DNA of 5,888 bases from Alphaproteobacteria bacterium (GTDB taxonomy: Bacteria; Pseudomonadota; Alphaproteobacteria; Puniceispirillales; Marisalimonadaceae): assembly GCA_016777645.1 (NCBI GenBank), contig JADHRC010000101.1, positions 1 to 5,888 on the forward strand, written 5' to 3'. Positions 1 through 5,161 of this stretch are shown in pieces (position 1 is the first letter of the stretch; each line of letters starts with the position of its first letter). Below the pieces are notes generated by a model. It was not told where the DNA came from, did not search any database, and saw nothing but the letters and a program-made list of their open reading frames with translations. Made by a program: the position numbers and the translations under genes.

Positions 1-8
1 AGTGCCAT
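1..8 (-). CDS. start of an unseen gene, possibly TRAP small permease (DctQ-like)
   Basis: Only the first 8 bases lie in the window: an ATG at 8-6 followed by GCA (Met-Ala). It is preceded by a G-rich Shine-Dalgarno, AGGGGG at 19-14, with a 5-base spacer, which is what makes the start credible. It lies directly downstream of the TRAP binding-protein gene on the same strand. In TRAP loci the membrane subunits dctQ and dctM usually follow dctP, so a DctQ-like 4-helix subunit is the natural guess. The product itself cannot be read, and the identity is pure context. Confidence 0.35.
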
Positions 9-56
9 TTTTTCCCCCTATTATTCTATATGATATTATTTTATATGGAATTGAAT

Positions 57-97
57 AAAAAAAGTTATAGCGCCCCATTAAAAGAGGGGCGCTATAA
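57..97 (-). terminator. strong intrinsic terminator downstream of the TRAP binding-protein gene
   Basis: A perfect 12-bp inverted repeat pairs 65-76 with 86-97 (arm GGGGCGCTATAA read on plus at 86-97) around a 9-base loop. The loop-side half of the stem is GC-rich. Read on the minus strand, the stem is followed by C and then seven T (63-57), the classic Rho-independent layout. It begins 11 bases after the TAA stop of the binding-protein gene. Because another gene appears to start only about 50 bases further on the same strand, it may act as a partial terminator giving the binding protein more transcript than the permease subunits. Confidence 0.85.
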
Positions 98-107
98 TGC
101 GTCTTAA

Positions 108-1166
108 TTAGTACTTCATAGATTTTAAATATGCTCTTGAAGACCAAATGCTGTAGTCTTCTCTGAATTTGTTATAGCTTTCAGTGATTTCCTTAAACAA
201 AGGATCAGAAGCTGATTTTTCTTCTACAACCTCATCCCAAGCTTTTTTAAATTTAGAAATTTCTGAGTCAGGCCATGTTACAAATTCAACACCTTTCTTC
301 TCAAGTTCTGCCATAGCTGGAACTTGCTTTGCATCAGATCTAACAAGCGCCCACCACATAGTGTCACGACAAGCTGTATTGATAAGAGCTTGTTGAGTTT
401 TTGTTAAACCTTCCCAACTCTTCTTGTTAAGTAGTAACTCACCAATTGAAGTTTGCTGATGCCAGCCTGGAAAGTAGTTAAATTTAGCTAGCTGGTAAAA
501 TCCATAGCTTAAATCGTGTGTAGGCATAGAAAATTCCGTTGCATCAATAACACCTTTTTCTAGAGCTGGATAAATATCTCCACCTGCTAGTAACTGTGTT
601 GATACACCAAGTTTACTCATAACCATTGCACCAAGACCAAAGAAACGCATTTTCATTCCCTTTAACTCTTCAACATTGTTTATTTTCTTTCTAAACCAAC
701 CAGATGTCTCAGGAGCGTGTGTTAAACAGTTAAGAGCTTGAAGACCATACTCACCATAAATTCTGTCTTTTAACTGCTGTCCTCCACCATATTCCATCCA
801 ACCATGGTACTCACTAGCACCTGGTCCAAAAGGAACAGCTGTAAAGTATGAAACTGCTGGAATTTTACCAGCATGATATCCAGGTGTTGTATAACCTGCA
901 TCTACTGATCCATTCTTAACAGCGTCCCAAACTTCTAATGAAGGAACAAGAGCGTTAGGCTCATGAAACCTTAGTTGTACATCACCACCTGAAATTTCCT
1001 TAACTTTGTTAGAGAAATAAACAGCTGACTCACCGTTGATTGCTACCTGGCTTCCCCAAGTACTTTGCATTTTCCAACGTAGCTTATCAGCATTTGCTGA
1101 GACAGCTACTAAACTAGTTGCAGCTAATGCAACAGCGCCCACGAAAAGGCTAGATTTGAATTTCAT
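108..1166 (-). CDS. TRAP transporter substrate-binding protein, DctP family, TakP/2-oxo-acid-like
   Basis: This is a 352-residue periplasmic solute receptor that delivers an organic acid to a TRAP (DctQM) secondary importer. Residues 1-26 are a Sec signal peptide: MKFK basic start, hydrophobic core 7-22, and an ANA cleavage motif ending at 26 before DKLRWKM. The mature part has the DctP fold. Conserved blocks match what I recall of the TakP/lactate-type subgroup: WFRKKI at 157-162, MKMRFFGLGA at 171-180, GGDIYPALEKGVIDATEFS at 195-213, and FNYFPGWHQQ at 229-238. Arg174 is the expected carboxylate-binding arginine; Glu211 and Trp235 lie where TakP-type proteins build their ligand/cation site. 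The start at 1166 is chosen over an in-frame upstream start (TTG 1208 or ATG 1205). It has a strong GGGAGGA Shine-Dalgarno with good spacing and gives a normal signal peptide without a 14-residue extension. The gene ends in a strong terminator, and a possible permease gene starts beyond it. The ligand is unproven: TakP relatives bind 2-oxo acids, whereas the neighbouring genes suggest a sugar acid. The gene looks somewhat less AT-rich than the hydrolase and SDR genes to the right, as is common for abundantly expressed receptors. Confidence 0.93.
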   Translation of the reverse strand: MKFKSSLFVGAVALAATSLVAVSANADKLRWKMQSTWGSQVAINGESAVYFSNKVKEISGGDVQLRFHEPNALVPSLEVWDAVKNGSVDAGYTTPGYHAGKIPAVSYFTAVPFGPGASEYHGWMEYGGGQQLKDRIYGEYGLQALNCLTHAPETSGWFRKKINNVEELKGMKMRFFGLGAMVMSKLGVSTQLLAGGDIYPALEKGVIDATEFSMPTHDLSYGFYQLAKFNYFPGWHQQTSIGELLLNKKSWEGLTKTQQALINTACRDTMWWALVRSDAKQVPAMAELEKKGVEFVTWPDSEISKFKKAWDEVVEEKSASDPLFKEITESYNKFREDYSIWSSRAYLKSMKY

Positions 1167-1171
1167 AAAAT

Positions 1172-1178
1172 TCCTCCC
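1172..1178 (-). promoter_or_regulatory. ribosome binding site that fixes the binding-protein start
   Basis: The minus strand reads GGGAGGA at 1178-1172, with the GGAGG core at 1177-1173 and six bases to the ATG at 1166-1164. This is the best Shine-Dalgarno in this gene's leader and argues that translation starts at 1166 rather than at the in-frame TTG/ATG pair at 1208-1203. Confidence 0.85.
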
Positions 1179-1216
1179 TAGTATTTTAAAATAAAAGGCT
1201 ATCATCAAGTTAGTTT

Positions 1217-1244
1217 ATTATCCCCCAAAAATAACCCACTTAAA
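1217..1244 (-). promoter_or_regulatory. possible sigma-70 promoter of the TRAP binding-protein gene
   Basis: On the minus strand GATAAT (1222-1217) matches the -10 consensus at five of six positions. A weak -35, TTTAAG (1244-1239), lies 16 bases upstream. The predicted transcription start, near 1210, would give a leader of about 45 bases, a sensible length before the Shine-Dalgarno at 1178. The -35 match is poor and the DNA is AT-rich, so chance is possible. An alternative perfect TATAAT at 1408-1403 would imply a leader of over 200 bases and has no recognisable -35. Confidence 0.3.
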
Positions 1245-1260
1245 GAAACATTATTGTTTC
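1245..1260. promoter_or_regulatory. candidate operator palindrome GAAACA-TTAT-TGTTTC
   Basis: Two perfect 6-base arms, GAAACA (1245-1250) and TGTTTC (1255-1260), surround a TTAT spacer. The site abuts the possible -35 of the TRAP gene and sits 79-94 bases upstream of its ATG, where an activator or repressor would bind. The arms are the same as those in the KdgR (IclR family) box that controls pectin/uronate genes in enterobacteria, but there the arms are separated by about one base rather than four, so the same factor cannot be assumed. No regulator gene is visible in the window. Confidence 0.3.
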
Positions 1261-1444
1261 CAATTGATTCGTATCTTTCTTAATTATTCGAAGAAACGCA
1301 AGTAAAAATTAATAAAAATCCAAATATTTTTTTTTGCTTGACTTATGAATTTTAGTTATTGCTTAAAATTCACTCGGCAATAATTAACAAACTAAATTTT
1401 TGATTATATTTTCATCAAATAAATAGTTTTTAAACACAGAAGAG

Positions 1445-1464
1445 CTTAAAAATTAATTTTTGAG
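1445..1464 (-). terminator. weak AT-rich hairpin after the uronate-dehydrogenase-like gene
   Basis: CTTAAAAA (1445-1452) pairs with TTTTTGAG (1457-1464) around a TTAA loop with one G-T pair. The core, AAAAATTAATTTTT, is a perfect 14-base palindrome. It begins about 20 bases downstream of the TAA stop of the 1485-2297 gene. The stem is almost all A-T and no clear T tract follows it on the minus strand, so if it terminates the operon it does so weakly. It may be only an AT-rich coincidence. Confidence 0.25.
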
Positions 1465-1484
1465 AGAATAAATATAACTAGTAT

Positions 1485-2297
1485 TTAATTGTCATCAAAA
1501 TGACCTGCCGAAGCAAAGTATCCACCATGAGTAGTTACAAGAGGGTCTTGAGAATCTACAAACCCAAGTTTTTCATCTAATTTTTTTCTATAATTTTCTG
1601 CATTATCTTTTGGTTTATAACCTATATGATTGGCAAACTTGTTATCAATTAACAAGGAATCATTGTTTGAAACCCCAAAAATAACTGAATGCTGAACATT
1701 AGAGCTATTCATACATGTTACCATTAAATTTCTTAAATCATCATAGCTAAGCCATGTTGATAACATTCTATGATCCTTGGGCTCTGCAACGCATGAGTAA
1801 ATTCTTACAGACACAGTTTCTAATTTATATTTGTCCCAATAATATTGAGCCAATGATTCACCAAACACCTTTGACAAACCATAATTACTATCAGGTCTTG
1901 GCATAGCCTTAGTATCTATTACCTCTGATCGTGGATAAAAACCAACAGTATGGACTGAGCTGGCCCAAATAACTCTTTTAATTTTATTTTTTCTGCAGGC
2001 TTCATACAAATTATACATACCTGTAATATTAGAGTTTAGAACATTGTCCCATGAACCTTCAATGCTTTGTCCTCCCATATGTACAACACAATCAATATCT
2101 TTAGTTAAATTCAACATTGCCTCTTGCGAAGATAAATCAGCAAGCTCTACTTGTTCATTTTTGAATTTTTTTTTCAAGTCAACCCTGTCAGAAATCCTTA
2201 ACAAAACACATTCTTTAGACAAAGTTTCCCTTAATTGCTCGCCTAATGCGCCGGCCGCTCCTGTTAGAAGAATATTTTTATATTTATGTTTAGACAA
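1485..2297 (-). CDS. NAD-dependent uronate dehydrogenase-like SDR
   Basis: This is a 270-residue cytosolic extended short-chain dehydrogenase, close in length to characterised uronate dehydrogenases (about 265 residues). These enzymes oxidise glucuronate or galacturonate with NAD to the aldaro-1,4-lactone. Residues 12-18 form the Rossmann motif (TGAAGALG region). Asp37, at the end of the second strand (RISDR), favours NAD over NADP. VHMGGQS at 72-78, WASSVHTVGFYPRSE at 111-125, the catalytic Tyr139 and Lys143 (YGLSK), RIYSC at 165-169, RMLSTWLSYDD at 177-187 and GYKPKDNAE at 226-234 line up with the Agrobacterium Udh sequence as I remember it. Ser78, Ser168 and Arg177 correspond to Udh substrate-binding residues. 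The Udh motif SSNHT reads SSVHT here, so a substrate-contacting Asn is Val115. The start is a TTG at 2297-2295 with a good AGGGAG Shine-Dalgarno; the next Met is residue 61 and would destroy the fold. It is the last gene of the four-gene operon, 11 bases after the DMT permease gene. The family assignment is strong; the exact substrate is open. Confidence 0.88.
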   Translation of the reverse strand: MSKHKYKNILLTGAAGALGEQLRETLSKECVLLRISDRVDLKKKFKNEQVELADLSSQEAMLNLTKDIDCVVHMGGQSIEGSWDNVLNSNITGMYNLYEACRKNKIKRVIWASSVHTVGFYPRSEVIDTKAMPRPDSNYGLSKVFGESLAQYYWDKYKLETVSVRIYSCVAEPKDHRMLSTWLSYDDLRNLMVTCMNSSNVQHSVIFGVSNNDSLLIDNKFANHIGYKPKDNAENYRKKLDEKLGFVDSQDPLVTTHGGYFASAGHFDDN

Positions 2298-2304
2298 TTG
2301 CTTG

Positions 2305-2310
2305 CTCCCT
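2305..2310 (-). promoter_or_regulatory. Shine-Dalgarno supporting a TTG start, overlapping the upstream stop codon
   Basis: The minus strand reads AGGGAG at 2310-2305, seven bases before the TTG at 2297-2295. It overlaps the TAG stop (2311-2309) of the DMT permease gene. Ribosomes ending the permease gene would finish on this site, which favours reinitiation at the weak TTG codon. Confidence 0.75.
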
Positions 2311-3190
2311 AACTATTTTGGTTTTTTATATACTCTCTCCAGAAAGTGAATAAACCTGCAACTATAACAACTAATGAACCTATAACAATCTCACTTTCTA
2401 GTTTCTCATTAAATATTAATACACCAATTATAGAAACAAAAACCAACTGAAGATATGTAAAAGGTTGTAGTATTGACGCTTCACTATGTTTAAAAGCATT
2501 AATCATCAAAAAGTGCCCGCCTGCCCCAAGCATGCAAACTAACAACATCCATATCCAATGTGCATTATCAACTGAAGTGTAAAAAAAAGGACCTACAGAA
2601 CCTAATATGACAAAACCTGTAATACCAGTATAAAAAAGGCTTGTGTCTGGACTATCTTCACTAGACACGTATCTTGTTAAAATTTGATAGATAGCAAAGG
2701 CAACAGCACATCCCAGTGCTATCAAGGATAAAGGATCAAAAACTTTTGTACCTGGACGAAGCATAATTAAAATACCTATGAAACCAATTAAAATAGCACT
2801 CCACCTTCTCCAACCTACCTTTTCTTTAAGAAAAACAACTGATAAAGCTGCAACAATTAAAGGACAACTAGCAAAAATAGCATGTGTTTCTATGAGACCT
2901 ATTTTTAAAAAAAGATAATGAGCAAAGCACATCTCTACTGCTAAAATAGTCCCACGAATTATTTGTATTAGTTTAAATTTACTCTTTGAAACTAAAATAA
3001 CACTTTTATTACCAATACTATTAATAGAAATTACAAATAAAAATAAGAAAAAATATCGAAACATATTAATTGAGATTACATTGTAATAATCAGTCAAATA
3101 TCTTGTAACACCATCCATCACAGATAAACATGATATTGCGGCAATTATAAATAATATACCCTTAGCGTTTGAAGAAATATTTAAGGGCAT
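2309..3190 (-). CDS. DMT-superfamily permease with two EamA domains
   Basis: This is a 293-residue inner-membrane protein with about ten hydrophobic segments (roughly 11-30, 38-58, 75-95, 100-121, 128-145, 152-173, 183-205, 211-231, 237-260 and 265-285). Two EamA repeats each end in the usual pattern: FLKEKVGWRRWSAILIGFIG at 120-139 and IFNEKLESEIVIGSLVVIVAG at 259-279. The length is normal for the family, whose members move small metabolites such as amino acids, sugars, nucleobases or sugar acids, often outward. Substrate cannot be read from sequence. The start is the only Met before residue 26; its Shine-Dalgarno is weak (AGAGAG about 12 bases upstream), so translation may depend partly on coupling. 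It lies 23 bases after the epimerase-like SDR gene and 11 bases before the uronate-dehydrogenase-like gene. This suggests a role in uptake or overflow export of a pathway metabolite, but that is inference. Confidence 0.88.
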   Translation of the reverse strand: MPLNISSNAKGILFIIAAISCLSVMDGVTRYLTDYYNVISINMFRYFFLFLFVISINSIGNKSVILVSKSKFKLIQIIRGTILAVEMCFAHYLFLKIGLIETHAIFASCPLIVAALSVVFLKEKVGWRRWSAILIGFIGILIMLRPGTKVFDPLSLIALGCAVAFAIYQILTRYVSSEDSPDTSLFYTGITGFVILGSVGPFFYTSVDNAHWIWMLLVCMLGAGGHFLMINAFKHSEASILQPFTYLQLVFVSIIGVLIFNEKLESEIVIGSLVVIVAGLFTFWREYIKNQNS

Positions 3191-3213
3191 ATTTTATTTT
3201 TTCTCTCTAAAAC

Positions 3214-4098
3214 TCAATAAAAATCGATAGTCTTTTTAATCCCATCTTGAAGAGAAGTATACTTAAAATTTTTAAATGTTTTGGATGGTTCATTACCAAG
3301 TATTTCATCTACCACGCTTAATTGATCCCCTTTCAAGTCAATATTTGATAAAGGTATATTTTTTTTAATTATATTTATGAAATCTTTAACATCTGTTGTT
3401 ATCCCATTGATGTTAAAAGTTAATGCCCCTAAAGGTTTTTGGGATATTGACATGTCAACTATTTCAGCAACATCTTCAACATAAACAAAGCCAGCATTTC
3501 CTGAAAAGTTTATAGTATAGTTATATCCTTGTTTGGCAGCCTTACAAGCCAAAGTGACGCCTGCAGTTCCCCCAACTTCCCTTCCGGGGCCATAGATAAC
3601 ATAAGGCCTTATACCAATACTCGAAATATTAGATTCGTTGAAATATGCTCTTGCCAAGCCCTCAACAGCAAGCTTATAAGCTCCATAATGAGTCTCTGGA
3701 AATGGATTATATTTATCTTTTTGACCAAAAACTCCAGCGCTACTGGCATAAACCAGAAATTTAATATTATGTTTTTTTAAAGCCTCAAAGACATTAATTG
3801 CACCTAAAACATTTACTTGAGCACCTAATTTAGGATTAGAACTACAATCAGGAGTCATTAATCCAGCTAAATTAATCACATGATCCATTTGACTAGTTGC
3901 TTCTTCTACTTGTTCATATTTTGTAATATCACCTTGGATGAATTTAATTTTATTAATGTCCTCTTCTAATATATTACCAAGTAATTCTTTTTGAATTTTT
4001 AAATCAAAAATAGTCACATCATAACCTTTTCTTAAAAAGACATTTACAATCCAACTCCCTAAAAACCCGCAACCGCCAAATATAATAATTTTTTTCAT
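3214..4098 (-). CDS. NAD-dependent epimerase/dehydratase family SDR
   Basis: This 294-residue extended SDR acts on a sugar, nucleotide sugar or sugar acid using bound or free NAD. Visible features are the Rossmann motif GGCGFLG at 8-14, Asp32 at the end of the second strand (TIFDL, NAD preference), GDITK at 56-60, NLAGLMTPD at 76-84, YASSAGVFG at 117-125, the catalytic pair Tyr138/Lys142 (YGAYK), and IRPYVIYGPGREVGGTAG at 163-180. A conserved late block at 202-211 reads AGFVYVEDVA. It is a little shorter than UDP-glucose 4-epimerase (about 330-340), and I do not recognise a specific characterised enzyme. The RPYVIYGPGRE block resembles unassigned oxidoreductases found in alphaproteobacterial sugar loci. 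The start ATG overlaps the stop of the upstream hydrolase as ATGA (4098-4095), so the two are probably translationally coupled and functionally paired. The stop is TGA at 3216-3214. An epimerase of a free sugar acid or a sugar-acid dehydrogenase are both possible. Confidence 0.87.
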   Translation of the reverse strand: MKKIIIFGGCGFLGSWIVNVFLRKGYDVTIFDLKIQKELLGNILEEDINKIKFIQGDITKYEQVEEATSQMDHVINLAGLMTPDCSSNPKLGAQVNVLGAINVFEALKKHNIKFLVYASSAGVFGQKDKYNPFPETHYGAYKLAVEGLARAYFNESNISSIGIRPYVIYGPGREVGGTAGVTLACKAAKQGYNYTINFSGNAGFVYVEDVAEIVDMSISQKPLGALTFNINGITTDVKDFINIIKKNIPLSNIDLKGDQLSVVDEILGNEPSKTFKNFKYTSLQDGIKKTIDFY

Positions 4099-5054
4099 TT
4101 ACATTCTCTTTTTACAACCATTGATTTTGCTGCCTTTCCTATTTCTTTTATACATTCAAGAGCCTTAGGAAAATATTTAGAATTAGATAAAAAACCATGG
4201 ATTTGACCAGCATATAATTTATAACTCACTTTATTACCAAAGCTCTCTAATCTATTTTTATAAGCTATACCTTCATCCAGGAGTGGGTCTAAGCCGGCTG
4301 CAAATATATAAGTTTCAGGTAAATTATGAAGATTTTTAGCAAAAAGAGGTGATGCTTGCCAGTTAACTGCATCATTACTGTTTCTAAGATAGTGCTTAAT
4401 GAAATAATCCATAGTTTCAAAAGTTAGTGTCATACCTTGCAAGAAAATATCCATGGATCGCATCGATAAAGTAAGATCAACGCATGGGTATATCAATATC
4501 TGACCTTGAATTGGAATAATTTTTTTGTCTCTAGAATGTATCGCCAAAACTGTGGCCAAATTACCTCCGGCACTATCTCCGCATACAAAAATATTATCCA
4601 GATCTATTAAAAAATCATTTTCAAAATTTGGAAGGCTATTAAGAACATCTTTAACTTCTTCAACTGCATATGGGAACTTATATTCTGGTGATAAACTATA
4701 ATCTACTGCTACTACAATCATTTGTGATTCAATACAAATTGACCTACAAGTAAAGTCATGCGTGTCTAAGTCTCCCATTACGAAGCCACCCCCATGAAAA
4801 AAAATTATGAGTGGAGTTTTCGTCTTTTTATTAATATTTTTAGGAAAGTAAAATCTTAATTTAACATCTTTGTTAAATTCCCTTTTTATATTTATATTTT
4901 CAATTTTATAAACTTTTGGGAGGATTAAGTTGTCCTCTTTCAACTGTCTTAAGCGTTCAGCCCTTAATTCTATTGGATCTAATAAATGATGTAATTTAGA
5001 ATTATTTATGACACGAGTTTCTAAAAAAATTTCTGTTTCTTTGTCTATGATCAT
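4095..5054 (-). CDS. alpha/beta hydrolase, HSL/GDXG esterase family
   Basis: This 319-residue serine hydrolase, of typical length for the hormone-sensitive-lipase (bacterial family IV) esterases, cleaves carboxylic esters and in some relatives lactones. Visible residues are the oxyanion-hole motif HGGGF at 87-91, the nucleophile elbow GDSAGG at 159-164 with Ser161, Asp256 in GLDPLLDEG, and His286 in QIHGF, giving a complete Ser-Asp-His triad. An N-terminal cap of about 60 residues precedes the core. There is no signal peptide, so it should be cytoplasmic. The ATG at 5054 has an AGGA Shine-Dalgarno (5069-5066) at a rather long 11-base spacing. It is the first gene of the operon, and its stop overlaps the next start as ATGA. 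In this setting it could hydrolyse the aldarolactone made by the uronate-dehydrogenase-like enzyme or release an acyl or methyl group from an imported substrate. Both roles are inferred, since this family is not the usual aldarolactonase. Confidence 0.9.
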   Translation of the reverse strand: MIIDKETEIFLETRVINNSKLHHLLDPIELRAERLRQLKEDNLILPKVYKIENINIKREFNKDVKLRFYFPKNINKKTKTPLIIFFHGGGFVMGDLDTHDFTCRSICIESQMIVVAVDYSLSPEYKFPYAVEEVKDVLNSLPNFENDFLIDLDNIFVCGDSAGGNLATVLAIHSRDKKIIPIQGQILIYPCVDLTLSMRSMDIFLQGMTLTFETMDYFIKHYLRNSNDAVNWQASPLFAKNLHNLPETYIFAAGLDPLLDEGIAYKNRLESFGNKVSYKLYAGQIHGFLSNSKYFPKALECIKEIGKAAKSMVVKRECK

Positions 5055-5161
5055 ATATGTTTTTTTCCTAAAATTATCTTATTATGTTCTTTTAACTTTT
5101 TATATTAAATATAATTTAGTTATAATAAAAAATAATAAATTAATTTTTAAAGGAGAAAACC
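5055..5161. promoter_or_regulatory. divergent promoter region between the operon and the DapA-family gene
   Basis: These 107 bases separate two divergently transcribed units, so both promoters should lie here or overlap the coding ends. On plus, two perfect TATAAT hexamers occur at 5110-5115 and 5121-5126, upstream of the AGGAG Shine-Dalgarno at 5151-5155; neither has a convincing -35 at 16-18 bases. On minus, GATAAT at 5078-5073 is a possible -10 for the hydrolase operon, also without a good -35. An AT-only palindrome, TTATATT-A-AATATAA, spans 5100-5114. At this A+T content such matches arise easily, so only the region as a whole is supported and the individual hexamers are not. Confidence 0.45.

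Larger units (their letters stand above)
1167..1484. other. 318-base gene-free region between the operon and the TRAP gene
   Basis: No credible gene is present on either strand. The region is very AT-rich. It contains, from the TRAP gene outward, the leader and Shine-Dalgarno, a possible promoter (1217-1244), a 16-base palindrome (1245-1260), a nine-T run on plus (1327-1335), a perfect TATAAT on the minus strand at 1408-1403 without a matching -35, and a weak AT hairpin at 1445-1464 just after the stop of the uronate-dehydrogenase-like gene. The length and contents suggest that the TRAP gene has its own promoter and is not simply the last gene of the upstream operon. Confidence 0.6.

Noticed and set aside
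184..396. 70-codon open frame on the plus strand
   Set aside because: It lies entirely antisense within the TRAP binding-protein gene, has no Shine-Dalgarno or recognisable domain, and is a shadow of that gene.
1167..1208. 14-residue N-terminal extension of the binding protein (TTG/ATG at 1208-1203)
   Set aside because: The strong GGGAGGA at 1178-1172 serves the ATG at 1166, which alone gives a normal signal peptide. The upstream codons would place extra residues before the basic N-region and would fall close to the predicted transcription start.
1276..1296. TTTCTT / AAGAAA inverted repeat around a 9-base centre
   Set aside because: The arms are six bases and low in complexity, extension fails on both sides, and there is no promoter-linked position, so chance is the simplest explanation in this DNA.
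1337..1363. TTGACT plus downstream AT-rich sequence on the plus strand as a promoter
   Set aside because: TTGACT resembles a -35, but no -10 match lies at 16-18 bases and no plus-strand gene follows before the operon's antisense coding region.
2044..2349. 101-codon open frame on the plus strand
   Set aside because: It is antisense to the uronate-dehydrogenase-like gene and the end of the permease gene, has a low-complexity Phe/Ser/Leu-rich product, and no family resemblance.
3529..3780. 83-codon open frame on the plus strand
   Set aside because: It is antisense within the epimerase-like SDR, with no motif and no ribosome binding site.
5100..5114. TTATATT-A-AATATAA palindrome as an operator
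   Set aside because: It is a perfect 7-base-arm palindrome but made only of A and T in an almost pure A+T spacer, so it carries little evidence. It is mentioned only within the divergent promoter region.
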